DNA from: Priapulus caudatus
Taxonomy: Eukaryota; Priapulida; Priapulimorpha; Priapulimorphida; Priapulidae
NCBI RefSeq assembly: GCF_000485595.1
Contig: NW_014578252.1
Location: 7,643-38,918 of the forward strand
Length of the DNA: 31,276 nucleotides
Direction of reading: 5' to 3'
This document shows positions 18,548-29,753 of the stretch, piece after piece. The notes under the pieces were generated by a model. It searched no databases. It was given only the letters and a program-made list of their open reading frames with translations, and was not told the origin of the DNA. The position numbers and the translations under genes are program-made. Within the stretch, counting starts at the first letter, position 1. Every line of letters starts with the position of its first letter.

Positions 18548-19735
18548 GATGATATTAATGAGCATGTTGTGCTCTCACCTACTGGGCGCAAAAAGAGACA
18601 CTGTCCTGATGAATCAGTGCGGTCTGTGAGCAAGAAAGGTAGACACAGTGCGCTCGGAAAAGTCCCATCTATTGCTTGTGTACATAATGTACAGGGTATG
18701 TGTGTGGCCACTACTGTCTCGGAAAACGAACTGACTCGTTTGTTTAATCTCCTGTATTCGACAACTGATAAGGTGAAACAAGATGCCATACTGTTATCCT
18801 ACATGGATATCAAAAAAGTTCAGCGTAGGAGGCAGAAAGTTCAGGATCCTGTCAAGCAAAAGGGCAGGGAAATGTCGGTCGACTACTTCATTCTGGATGA
18901 AAACAAGGTGAAACTACCAGTGTGGAAGAAGTCATTCATGCGCATTTTTGTAAGTATTTTATTCTTCTACAGTTGCAGGCATGAAGCACAGTAGAGTGTG
19001 GGTCTGTCATGTCTGTCTGAATAGAATTTAAAGGTACAAGCTAAGTGTACTAGCTTAGTGTAGTTTTCATAGGTACTTTTTTAATAAACGTGTGAAGATA
19101 TGGCTGTTTTCTCTCCAGTAGCTTGTTTTTTTTCACGGAATAACATTACTTTGCCGATGGGGGGGTAACTCTTTGTCACATGTACCGGTACAGTCTTGTT
19201 CAATAGTTTTAGGACACCACTTTTTACACCATATCTGGATTACCTTTGGGAAGAAAAATGTTACATTTTCACCTCTTATGTAAAAATTCCACCGCTTCGC
19301 TCATACTCCCATTCACTTTGCCATTTCAGGTGTCAAGAAGGATCGTCTTACGAATATTGCTAAGTACTGGTTTGAGAAGGGGAATCACGAGGCCTGAAAA
19401 TCGTGGCGGTGCGCGCAAAGTCGAAGAAAATGCAGCCAAGAGGAAAATTGTGCAGGACCACGTTAAGAGATTTATGGGTAGGCCGTAAATACCTGCCTGT
19501 TGATTTAGACGTGAAAAAAATGCATCAGATGTTTAAGGAGCAAAATGATGCTCAAATCACCTACGCATTTTACTACAGTGTGTTCGTGTATAATTTCAAT
19601 CTCGGCTTTGGGCACCCTGCAAAAGATGTTTGCAGTGAATGTGTGAAATTCAAATTGCAACTTAAGGATCCGGAACTCTCAGAGTGTCTGAGAAACCACC
19701 AAAACCAAAGAAGCCCCGGTATATTGAGACGTTAG
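18548..19735 (+). pseudogene. Transposase-like protein, N-terminal half
   Basis: Exon 1 (about 18548-18952) encodes a basic region with GRKKRH, then LFNLLYSTTDKVKQDAILLS and VWKKSFMRIF. A donor GTAAGT follows. The next exon starts after CATTTCAG at 19329 with VKKDRLTNIAKYWFEKGN, shifts frame to ENRGGARKVEENAAKRKIV, then shifts again with a few codons lost to GRKYLPVDLDVKKMHQMF and FNLGFGHPAKDVCSECVKF. The series GG.R, R.YLP..L.VKKM..F and FNLGFG.P..D.C..C is typical of a widespread but poorly characterised transposase-like family of insects and cnidarians. The acidic catalytic half that normally follows the C..C motif is missing. No initiating ATG is visible in the first exon. I cannot assign the superfamily with confidence. 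Confidence 0.6.
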
Positions 19736-19739
19736 ACAA

Positions 19740-21745
19740 GACAGCCAGGACACGTTATGACGCAAAACTGGAACTGATCAGTGGTTTAGATCCATACGAG
19801 GTGCCGAAGAAGGATTGGTCGGCTGACCACAGAAACTTACCTGGAATTGCCTACCCCGACATTGTGAACTACCTTGTTTACTCACAATCTGCGTACTCCC
19901 TGGCCGATCTGAAGGCATACAAGGCACTAGATTCGTATAATCAGTTTGTCTGTGGATGGGTGAAGGATGTCGTACATCTAACATCAAACAACAAAGTGGT
20001 GTTAAGTGCCAGGGTAAGTTCGATTTCCAATGAATCAATGCAATCAGCTGGTCATCAGCTCAGGTAACGCGGCCATGTGGCAGTGCTATCGATATATACG
20101 ACCATAAATAACGAGTCACTGGCGGTTTCAAGTACTATCCAAATTATTTGTAAATTGACCCCTGCCTGTTAGGCTGTCGTCTTGTGTACCTGCCACAAAT
20201 TATGGTTATGAAATCATGATGTACTGCATGTTACTAATTAACATAAATGTATCTGTATTTTGCAAATAATTTGTAAATTGTAATTTGTAAAACAGTGTCA
20301 ATTATTATGTTAATATTATGTGTTGTGTCTGAGAGATACCTGTCCTACAAGCGGACTCTATCATTCATACAAAAAATACGCTATTTATTTAATATACTTA
20401 GTATTTGATTTTTTTATCTTCATATTTTACAGGTTCGTCATTCCCAGCGAATGAATGCGACACCTTTTCACCCATGGATCGTATCTGAGTTGGACGGTTC
20501 CATCCTAGATGCTCATTGCAACTGCATGGCCGGATTAAGCGAGGCATGCAGTCACGTTGGGGATCTACTTTTCTGGATGGATGCAGCAGTTAGGGTCCGA
20601 AATTCTAAAACTGTTACACAGGAGCCTGCATACTGGCTATTACCCACTGTTATTCAGAAGGTTGGTTACAACGCTGTTGAGGATATAGACTTCACATCCG
20701 CTAAAGCGAAAAAGAGAAAGTTGGATGAGAACCTAACGGGAAAATCACCACTTACTCCAAAACGATAGATGCTTCTTTTACCTGATGTGCCAGATCCAAC
20801 TGACAATGAATGTACAGCCGTGCTAGAAACTTTGTTTAAAGGTCAGACTAGATCCGTTATCCTAACTCTCAAGCCAACATACGCCCAGCATTTTGTTCCT
20901 ACTTCACTCGGCGATAAATTCCCTCTGCTTATATCTGAATATTTTGACGAACAGTGTGTGGGTATGTCCCCTTCGGAACTTGTACAGCATTGCACAGATA
21001 AAGTGTTCAACGAGATAAGTGTAAGTGCATCGCAGGCAGAACAGGTTGAGGCCGAAACCAGACGTCAAGCCGAGAGCAAACAATGGCATCGATTTAGAAC
21101 AGGGCGAGTGACAGCTTCGCGTATGAAGGCAGTTTGCCATACGAGAATGGACAAGCCATCACAGAGCCTTGTTAAGGCAATTTGTTACCCCCATACATCA
21201 AAACTTCACACGGCAGGTATACGTTGGGGTTGTGACCATGAGAAGACAGCGCTTTCAACATATGCTGATCAGATGCGTCAGTCTCATGAAAATCATCAAC
21301 TCACAAACAGTGGACTTGTTATGAATCCTGCCTATCCATTCATGGGAGCCACACAAGATTCCCTGGTTTCGTGCGATTGCTGTGGTGATGGGTGTGTGGA
21401 GGTGAAGTGCCCGTGTAGGAAGGATTTCGCGGAGATAGACAGTCGTTTTTGTTTAGAGAAGGTAGACGAGGAAGGAAAACTTCAATTAAAGCGTACTCAT
21501 GCCTACCATTATCAGGTGCAGACACAACTGTTTGTGTGTAACAAGGACTATTGTGACTTTGTTGTTTGGACGGAGGGAGCTCTGCATATTGAGAGGATTG
21601 AACCTGACGAGGAGTTCTGGCTGTCGGTTGAGCTCAAGGCAGAGACATTTTTCAAGGCGGCAGTTCTTCCCGAGATGGTTGGAAAGATGTTTTCTAGGCC
21701 ACAGCCAGCTACCGCTTCTATATCCACCATCACACCGGCTCCTCA
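19740..21745 (+). pseudogene. SWIM zinc finger and YqaJ-type nuclease protein of a DNA transposon
   Basis: Exon 1 (about 19740-20013) has YDAKLELISGLDPYEVPKK and a YLVYSQSAYSLADLKAYKAL block. It joins in phase, through donor GTAAGT and acceptor TTTTACAG, to exon 2 at 20433 (VRHSQRMNATPFHPW). A SWIM finger follows (CNCMAGLSEACSHV, near 20518-20560), then, after an in-frame TAG at 20766-20768, a YqaJ/lambda-exonuclease fold: GIRWGCDHEKTALSTY, the metal-binding GATQDSLV aspartate, and EVKCP, with HYQVQTQLFV downstream. Such SWIM-YqaJ proteins are accessory nucleases of ISL2EU-type transposons. All expected nuclease residues are present. The N-terminus is missing where it meets the transposase-like fragment near 19690-19740. 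The C-terminal tail runs into BEL/Pao sequence near 21745. Confidence 0.8.
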
Positions 21746-21751
21746 ACCTAG

Positions 21752-24125
21752 ATAAACTGCCGTCCGAGCGTGTTCTGGGTAACACGTGGAGAGTGGAATC
21801 GGACGAGTTCTCGTTTGATGTTCACGTGCAGGGAAAGCCTAATACTAAGAGGGGGCTCCTGAGCGTCACCAGCTTGGTGTACGATCCTCTTGGATTTGCC
21901 TCTCCCTTTGTCTTGAATGCAAAGAGGCTGTTCCAGACACTCTGCCGCTTGAAGAACGGATGGGATGAACCCTTGCCGCCGGAAGTCCTGGAACAGTGGA
22001 ATCGGTGGCAGGTGGACCTCCCGAGGATCGCGGAACTCCGGGTTTCCCGATGCCTCAAACCAAATGCTGAAAACGACAAACGACAAAGTACCTACCAGCT
22101 GCATCACTTCTCGGACGCCTCCGAGACGGGCTTTGGAGCCGTATCGTACTTCCGCATCGTGCAGCCGGATGGGAAGGTCCAGTGCACACTGGTCATGGCC
22201 AAGGCGAAACTGGTTCCCCTTAAGGTTACAAGCATCCCACGCCTTGAGATCACCGCAGCCGTGGTCTCGGTTAAGCTGGACAAGTGCATCAGGGAGCACC
22301 TCGGTTACCAGCTGTTGGAGTCCATCTACTGGACTGACAGCATGATCGTCTTACAGTACCTCCGGAACAGCGAATGCAGGTTCCAGACATTCGTTGCCAA
22401 CCGTGTCTCCCAGATTCACGATCACTCTGAACCATCACAATGGACATGTGGACACTAACACTAACCCTGCCGATGACGTCTCCCACGGGATGACTGCCCA
22501 AGAGCATGTTGGCAGTAGTCGCTAGGTTAAAGGGCCACCCTTCTTATGGATGGAGGAGGAAGCATGGCCCACCCAGCCCAGCTACAGCCAGATCCCACTG
22601 CACCCTGCTGCGGAGGTTAAGAAAGAGGCGCTCATCTACCTAACGACTACTTAACAGTCACATATATACGACGATCTCGTGGAGAAGTACTCTTCCTGGT
22701 ACCTGCTAAGGAAGGCAGTGGCCTGGCTGCTGTGAGCCATGGCCGCCTTTCGAGGAGCCAAGTCTAGCAAGCAGGACTCCTTGACAGTGGAAGAGCTGCG
22801 AGCGGCTGAGGCGGCCATCCTTCGCCAGGTGCAAGTCTCGTCCTTCACTGCCATCCAGCAAAAACAACTTGGTTTGGCAAGCTGTCCCCTTCTGGGGATG
22901 GAGATGGTGTCCTGCGCGTTGGCGGTCTGCTTACAAATGCTGACATCCCTGACCAGGCCAAACATCCGGCCATCTTACCGAACACTAACAAAATCACCGA
23001 ACTAATCATCAAACACTACCATGTCTACGGACACGCCGGTGCCGAGCGCATTCTGGCCGAGCTCCGCCAGAAATTCTGGATAGACAAGGGCCGCGTGGCT
23101 GCCAAGTGTGCACTACGAGAGTGTATGAGTTGCCGCAAGCGTAAGGCTCTCCCCCAGTCCCAGATGATGGCCGACCTACCAAAGGATCGCGTGACGTCTG
23201 GCGAACCGCCCTTCACCCGTGCTGGTGTCGACTTCTTTGGCCCTTTCATCGTCAGAAGCGTACGCTCCGAACACAAGAGGTACAGGTGCCTATTTACCTG
23301 CCTCGCGACCAGGGCTATCAACATAGAGGTTGCAACAGCCTGGAGACCACCTCGTTCATCAACGGACTCCAGTGTTTCATTGCCCGCCGTGGACCGCCTG
23401 CCGCGATCCGCTCTGACAATGGCACCAACTTCATTGGAGGGAAACGGGAGTTGAGTGAAGCCATCGCCGGATGGAATCAGGCGACGATCAAAGGCCATCT
23501 CTTACAACAAGAAATCCAGTGGGTTTTCAATCCACCCGCCGCCTCTCACATGGGTGGCGTGTGGGAGCGGCAGATTCGTACGGTCCGCTCGGTGTTAATC
23601 ACCCTACTCGGACAGCAGACTTTGGACGACGAGTCACTGGCCACCATGATGTGTGTGATGGAGAGCATTGTCAACGGCCGCCCGATCACTAAGCTCCCAG
23701 ACGACCCCGCCGACCCGCTGCCACTCACACCCAACCACCTCCTCCTATGTTCTGGGCCGTAGCTCCCGCCTGGACTGTTTGCAAACAAGATCTTTATCGG
23801 CGACGCTGGCGCCAAGTCCAGTACCTGGCGCACGTCTTCTGGACACGATGGGTGAAAGAATACCTGCAGGCACTCCAGGAGCGTCAGAAGTGGCTAAAGC
23901 CAGTCAGTAAAAATTCAACAAGGGGATCTCGTGCTAGTGAGGTATGAGAACTCCCCCCGCGGTCAGTGGCCGCTGGGTCTCGTTACCCAATCATTCCCAG
24001 GAAAGGATGGACTCGTTCGGTCTGCGGAGGTGAAGACTCAGTCGTCGGTCTCAGTTAGGAGTCTACACTCGCCACGTAGACAAGCTCTGCCTCCTGGAAG
24101 CCCAACTGGTCTAATTCAACCTTTG
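21752..24125 (+). pseudogene. BEL/Pao retrotransposon pol, 5'-truncated
   Basis: The region begins in the late reverse transcriptase, with DKLPSERVLGNTW and VYDPLGFASPFVLNAKRLFQ (the Pao/peptidase A17-associated region), then an RNase H-like part with HHFSDASETGFGAVSY and YWTDSMIVLQYL. After a frameshifted stretch (22450-22930) comes an integrase zinc finger (HYHVYGHAGAERIL, CMSCRKRK). The catalytic core follows, with GVDFFGPF, IRSDNGTNFIGG after a frameshift near 23330, and VWERQIRTVR. The terminal DUF5641-type block [16 protein letters not shown] is near 23795-23845, followed by PRGQWPLGLV near 23955. Gag, protease and early reverse transcriptase are absent, and no LTR was recognised at either end. 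Several stops and frameshifts show it is dead. It abuts the YqaJ gene on the left and a piggyBac end 137 bp to the right. Confidence 0.9.
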
Positions 24126-24261
24126 AACTATTGACGAACACTAGCAACTCGCACGTGAACTATTCTACTTGAAAATGATTGTTACCTTGCTTAAGTGTTT
24201 ACCGCTGTCTAGTGGTTTATTATTCTCCCGTACTTTATGTCAGGCTAGATTAGCCACTCAA

Positions 24262-24714
24262 TTAACCCTTTGAGTCCCGAACGCGCCATTTGGCGTGGTC
24301 TGACGTCACGATCTTTATTTCATCATATCTTGGCTCACAGACACCCTATGCCTTGTTTCGGCTTTTGCAAATACCTGCAAATACGTATTTTATGACTTAG
24401 TTATCTTTTTAAAACAATATCGCTTTTTTATAAACATTTAGGTTACCTTTCAAATTTCTGAACTAACACTGTTTTGGTCAATCAGCTGATCATTATTTGA
24501 GGATTTATTTTTACCATTTTCAATTGTGTTTTACACTGTCCCGCTCAGCTGTGGAATGTTCCAACGATGGCTGCGCCTATAGTTAGCGTGTTGAGCGGAT
24601 TTACAATGAAATTTTGCTGAATTTCAACAGAATGATGAGCTCCAAAGTGCGATTCACAGCTGAGGAAACACTACGGCTGATATTTGATCAAAGGCGATAT
24701 TTGATATTTGATAT
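24262..24714 (+). mobile_element. piggyBac left end and 5' region
   Basis: TTAA at 24262-24265 is followed directly by CCCTTTGAGTCCCG, the form expected of a piggyBac terminus (TTAA target plus CCC-starting inverted repeat). The 5' leader holds paired ATG codons at 24632 and 24635, opening the frame MSSKVRFTAEETLRLIF. That frame is thrown out of phase with the main transposase ORF by a GATATTT tandem expansion at about 24676-24716. No matching right end (GGG-TTAA) was found downstream. Confidence 0.75.
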
Positions 24715-26060
24715 TTGGCTCCAAGCGATTTAGAAAGTGATGTAGACTATGTTAGTGACGGTGAATTTGCCTCTGAACCGGACAATGAAGACTACGACTT
24801 TCCTGGTGATGACAGCAGTAGTAGTACTAGTACTGATGTCAATGGTGACAGTCATGAAAATGAGAGTGAGGAAAATCAGTTCAGTTCAAGTAGCGATGAT
24901 GATGAGACTGCTAGACCCCCAGCTCGTCAAAGGCCGGCTAGAGCTGGAGCTCGGCCTAATTATCAAGCTATAAGATATCATGGCTCCTGGCAGAAGATAG
25001 ACTGTGGTGGACAGGATGCAAAGCCTCCTGTGTATTCAGGTGATGAACCTGTGCCAACTTTTCAACTGGTTGAAGAGGATATTAGCCGGCCTATAAAAAC
25101 ATTCAAAAAACTGTTTCCACTCGATCTATTGGATACTATTATGAGAGAATCAAACAAGTATGCCCATCAAAAAGGGGTACAGGACTGGATAGATTTGACT
25201 GTATGTGAGCTAAAAGCTTTTCTTGGTCTATTACTTGCCAGGGCTATTCACAGATTGCCCAGAATCAAGAACTATTTTAGTGATGACTGGGTGCTTGGTG
25301 TCGTTGCATTCCAGAAAATCTTTACTCGCAACCGTTTCTGGGCAATTTGGTCAAACATTCATTTAGCTGATAATGAAACAATACCAGCTAAAGACAGTCC
25401 TAATTTTGATAAACTTTATAAGTTCAGACATGTTATAACAAAACTGAAAGAGTCATTCAAATCAAATTTTGTGCCTTCTCAACATATCTCTGTAGACGAA
25501 GCTTTGGTCAAAGGAAAAGGGCGTAATCCAATAAAGCAATACCTTCCAAACAAACCCATAAAACGTGGGTCAAATATTTGGTGTGTAGCCTGCTCTAACA
25601 CAGGTTACGTGTACGATTTTCAAATCTATGTTGGAAAGGAAGGTACTGGTGAAATTAGATTAGCCCACCGTGCTGTGACTGATTTGATGTTAGGGGACCT
25701 AGATGGCACTAATCGTATTGTCTATATGGACAATTTCTTTTCATCAGTTGAGTTGTTTGACGACTTGTACAGGCATGGCCTATATGCAGTTGGTACATTA
25801 CGAGCTAATAGGAAGCTTTGTCCAAAGGAATTGAAAGATAACTCTTTTGAAAGCAACGAAGCAAGGTGACTATCATTATGGCATTGACAAAGATTTAGTC
25901 TGTACAGTCTGGTTTGACAACAAAATGGTCACCTTACTAGCAAATTGCTTTCCCTCAAAAGGCCCTACCACAGTTACTAGAAAATCCATTTGTACTGGTA
26001 ACTATGAAGACAAAAACTTACCTTGTCCACCTGTCATTGTACAGGTCAGATTATGCAATA
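24632..26060 (+). pseudogene. piggyBac (PGBD-like) transposase, truncated
   Basis: After the ATG-proximal segment and a repeat-caused frameshift, the main frame (24715-25869) carries an acidic serine-rich N-terminal region. It then holds the piggyBac core: PLDLLDTIMRESNKYA, LKAFLGLLLARAIHRLPRI, the first catalytic aspartate in SVDEALVKGKGR (near 25490), PNKPIKRGSNIW, and the second aspartate in YMDNFFSS (near 25725). A frameshift near 25850-25860 moves the reading to TVWFDNKMVTLLAN and PPVIVQ, ending near 26060 with NTGM. The third aspartate region and the C-terminal cysteine-rich domain are missing. It would cut and paste at TTAA sites. The copy is broken by two frameshifts and truncated. 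Confidence 0.9.
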
Positions 26061-26116
26061 CCGGTATGTATAAATATGTATATTGCTATTATTTCTTAGT
26101 ATTATTATTAACGTAG

Positions 26117-26736
26117 TATAATTTATATGCGTAATTAAAGTGTAAACTAGAAACGAGCAGTTGTCGCCAACTACATGTATCCCCCGTGATCTAGTATGAA
26201 TGGAATATCTCTGTAAGGACGTAGAAGGCAGGTAAAGTTAAATAAGTCCCAAAGACAAAGGTTTGTTAGACAACTGGTCTGCCTCAGATGTACAAGTATA
26301 TGGAATCTGGTTACCCTAGGAGGCCGAAGAGGAAATGTAAGTCGACGGTCAAGGTAAAACTAAGGTCAAGGGCAGTGGTGGTTTTGGTATGCGACAGACC
26401 TTCTCCCCAAGATGTGTAAGCATACCAAGTTTGGTCGCGCTAGGTGAATTAGGGGCTGAGTTAGCGAGCGGAAGGGAAATATGATCAAGGTAAAGGTGAA
26501 ATAAAGGTCGCAGTGACCTGGTGGGCAGTTTTTACCCGATCTCGGATCATCTTCAAATTTGGCATGAAGGAGCGTTATGGTAAAGCAAATACGCCAATCG
26601 TTTTTGGTGTGGGCGGAGTCATCGTTGCCATGGTAACAACATTTTTGTGGAAATATTGTAGAACCTGTAACTTGTGCTGTTTTTACCCGAAGTGACTATA
26701 CGCACGGCGGCCGTGTGGATATAACAATTGTGCGAT
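26117..26736. other. Non-coding repeat-like stretch
   Basis: GGTCAAGG/GGTAAAGG words recur across 26230-26520, as in old dispersed repeats of marine invertebrates. The 60-codon frame at 26513-26695 is hydrophobic at one end but matches nothing I recognise. No gene is called. Confidence 0.4.
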
Positions 26737-26749
26737 TATATATATATAC

Positions 26750-26784
<35 letters not shown>

Positions 26785-27000
26785 TTGATGACAATCATAA
26801 ATTTAAATATGAATTTAAATGCAATTTTAATACAAACATTAATTTTTATTTTAAATTTTTATTTTAAATTTTTATTTTTAAATTTTTATTTTAATACAAA
26901 CATTAAATTTATATTTTTTAATTTTAATTTTATTTTTAAATTTTTAAATTTTAATTTTAATATAAATTTAAATATAAATTTTAATACAGATATAAATTTC
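26737..27000. repeat. AT microsatellite and TTTAAATTTT low-complexity tract
   Basis: TATA dinucleotide runs occupy 26737-26785, followed by about 200 bp of AATTTTTATTTTAAA words. The 126-codon frame at 26728-27108 is a translation of this tract (F, N, I, L, K only for long stretches) and is not evidence of a protein. Confidence 0.9.
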
Positions 27001-27559
27001 ATCCCCTTCATCTGCTCGAAGTGCAAGATGTGTAATAACAGGTGTGTAAAAAACCATACTAATAATATCTCAAATATTCAGCTACCTCGTCAATTTAAAA
27101 AAAAGTGATATAGACACCTTATGACATAGATATTTGTGTATATAGAGAAGTACATGCTTCAACGCTTCACGGTGCACACTGTTTAACACGTTCAACGCTG
27201 CATGTTTAACAATGCACCTACCACCCTGTGCTGAGATTTTCGCGTTTTTACGGCTTAGTCACCTATTACACAAAATGTTTTTGGCAGGTTTAACTAGCTA
27301 TACAATATTTAAATTAGTGGGTAGTATAATATAGATATAAACTTACTCTCAGACATCAAAACAACACCGGAATCTATCACCCGTGATTATCAAATCAATC
27401 ACAACTTTCAGACATAAAAACAACTTCACAACACACGGCGGTCAAACGCCCTTTGGCGAGGTGAACTAAAAACATTACCTCAGTCCCAAAAACTCCCAAA
27501 ATAACGTTCCAAACAACAGTAAAGTATTGTATAAATTATGTCATCTACTACTGGGGTTT
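27001..27559. other. AT-rich spacer
   Basis: I see no gene or recognisable element between the low-complexity tract and the second LTR-like cassette. Confidence 0.4.
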
Positions 27560-27922
27560 ATACAATGACGCTGTTGAATTGCTAAGCGTATAGCCCCTGC
27601 CATCTATAAGAGAACATAGTAAACGTTCGAGCCAACCGAACGCGGATGAGACGGACGCGGTGATTGGCGCACGCGGCACGTGGCTGAGCATGCACCGCGC
27701 GCGTGGCGACGCCTATATAAACGGATGCGCGAGTAGAAATCGGGGAATTCGCTCCCGACTCCAGACGCGACCGCCTGTATATTTGTAACCGTGTAGTGAA
27801 CGAAATTAAAAGCAACATCAGTTATGGTATATATTCTCTGACTTGTCTTTGTCTATGTCTTTTGGCTACACATATGACATAATAATCCACAACTGTATAG
27901 TAACGTAAACAACTTCGTTACA
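27560..27922 (+). mobile_element. Second LTR-like cassette (possible solo LTR)
   Basis: A GC-rich stretch (27640-27712) leads to a TATA box (TATATAA, 27714-27720). ATTAAA lies 91 bp later (27805-27810), and the block ends near CGTTACA (27916-27922). The same order and end sequence occur at 4391-4633, and both contain CGACCGC and TATGGTATA-like words between TATA and the end. They look like members of related LTR families. The left boundary is not determined, and no internal retrotransposon sequence adjoins it. Confidence 0.35.
27714..27720 (+). promoter_or_regulatory. TATA box
   Basis: TATATAA follows a GC-rich block. ATTAAA at 27805-27810 downstream suggests a very short transcript unit or an LTR promoter. 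Confidence 0.5.
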
Positions 27923-28225
27923 TATATTTGTCATTATACGCTCCTGATATTATGATTATGATAGATATGTGTAGTAAAATCGTGAATTATATGTAATAAA
28001 TATTTAATAATAATATTATAAATAATGAAATGGATAAATAAACAAGTATAGTAATACATAAATTATGTAAATGCTTCTTGTTATATGTGTTTTCCGTTGT
28101 TACGGCAACAGCGTGTTGACAACAACATGCAGTACGTAGCCTGTGGACCAACTCCTTATGCAGTGCACATTTTTCCAACTTCTAAGTAATTTCTCATCAC
28201 TCTTTTATAATTTACCTGTAAAACC
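27923..28225. other. AT-rich flank upstream of the PIF1-like gene
   Basis: I see no gene. A short frame on the minus strand (27987-28178) is not supported by any domain. No TATA box or transposon end was identified close to the ATG at 28226. Confidence 0.4.
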
Positions 28226-29753
28226 ATGGACAGACTTACTAAAGAACAACGCGAGGCTCTTCGATTGATCAATTCTGGACACTCTTTCGCCTTACTAGGT
28301 GGACCAGGACGGTAACGTAATCTCATCAACCGTTTCATTGGAAAAAATTAATGACATTGCTGATGGTAGAGTTGTTGTCACCAGTACAACTGGAATTGGC
28401 AGCACTCATCTTAGCAATGGGAAAACCATTCACTCATGGGCCTCCATTGGTGATTGCAAGAAGTCCGCAACATCAATCTTGCAGAGCATTGAAAACGATG
28501 ACGTCAACAAAATGCATATCAACGCTGGCGATAACGTCCAGCTTCTCATCATCGACGAAATCTCAATGATGAGTGCTAGGGTACTTGAAACGCTCGAGTA
28601 CGTTGCCCGAAAAATCAAAGGCAACAACCTAGCATTTGTGGAGTGCAGTTGCTTGTGGTCTGGAGACTTTCAGCAATTGCCACCCGTCCCAAATTTGTAC
28701 GACGATGGCAGGTATGTAATAGCAGGTTAACTTGTTTGTAATAATTGACAGTGTAATGATACCTCATAAATAACCGAAATAGTCATATTAATTAAACCAG
28801 TATTAATGAATAATTTATAGCATCGGTTTTATTACTAAAAATATCTCTCGGTTATTAAAACGGTTTCTACAATTTAAATATACAGGTAGGCCCCTAACTC
28901 TCAACTTCCGCGATAGGTACGCCCTTCATGAAAACGGTCACGTGAATTGAAATTGCGTAAATAAAAAAACATCTGTCTCTTGGTATTCGCGTTATACCAA
29001 CTACATGTAAATCAAACTCGAACGAATTGACAATTACCTATACTGAAAAGTTATACATACATACATGGCAATGTTTTACACATTTTCAGTTATGCGTTTA
29101 CAAGCGAGCTGTGGAATGAACTCTTCGGACACACCGTGCAGCTGAAGGGCAGCAAACGCCACCACGAAAACACCCTCATGGTGGCTATAGGAGAAATAGC
29201 CGAAGGCTTGGCAAGTGTTGACTGCAACGCACTCATGAGAACACTAAGGAGACCTCTTCCTCAGCCGATCACCAGCATAGCAAGGCTCTGTGCACGCAGG
29301 TTTGATGCCACCGTACACAATGCTGAGGTCCTCCACAGTTTGCCAGGAAAGCAAGCACTGTACCATTGCACCGACAGTGGAGACAAGCACTTACGTGCCC
29401 AGTTTCAAGCCGAGAAGACCATAGCCCTTAAAGTCGGTGCCAAGGTGATGTTATTAAAAAATATCAGTGACCACCTTGTGAATGGTCTTCAAGGCACAGT
29501 TACTGCTATGATGGATGACTCCGTTGAAGTCTTCTTTGAGAGCTTCGGGAGAAAAGCGGAAATTGGCAAATCCACATTCTCGCATAATGTTGGTGACAGC
29601 TTTGCGTATCGAAGGCAATTACCTCTAAAATTGTCATACGCACTCACCATCCATAAGGCACAAGGAATGTCACTAAGTTATGTTGAGGTGGATTGCCGAC
29701 ACATGTCAGCCAGGCCAACTTGCAGTCGCCATAAGCAGGTGCCCGATCACTAG
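28226..29753 (+). pseudogene. PIF1-family DNA helicase, decayed
   Basis: The ATG at 28226 opens LTKEQREALRLINSGHSFAL and reaches GGPG, the start of a Walker A loop. A TAA at 28313-28315 replaces part of the expected nucleotide-binding residues. The reading continues after frameshifts with VVVTSTTGIGSTHLS, TIHSWASIG, Walker B LLIIDEISMM (near 28550) and SGDFQQLPPVPN. A donor at 28711/28712 (AG/GTATGT) and an acceptor at 29089 join in phase to YAFTSELWNEL, followed by VGAKVMLLKNISDHLVNGLQG and LSYALTIHKAQGMSL. A frameshift near 29705 leads to GQLAVAISR. The order matches superfamily 1B PIF1 helicases, which unwind DNA 5' to 3'. It looks closer to cellular-type PIF1 than to Helitron helicase. 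With Walker A broken it cannot act as an ATPase. Confidence 0.8.

Noticed and set aside
21748..22299. 183-codon minus-strand frame opposite BEL/Pao pol
   Set aside because: The plus strand carries diagnostic pol motifs (DPLGF, SDASETGFGA); the minus frame is a shadow.
23025..23498. 157-codon minus-strand frame opposite the integrase
   Set aside because: The plus strand encodes the integrase zinc finger and catalytic core; the minus frame is a shadow.
26728..27108. 126-codon frame rich in F, N, I and L
   Set aside because: Translation of AT microsatellite and TTTAAATTTT low-complexity DNA.
28226..29753. Helicase considered as a Helitron RepHel fragment
   Set aside because: No Rep HUH motif nearby. 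The order and wording of motifs (TSTTGIGS, IIDEISMM, GDFQQLPPV, FTSELW) look more like stand-alone PIF1 than Helitron helicase.
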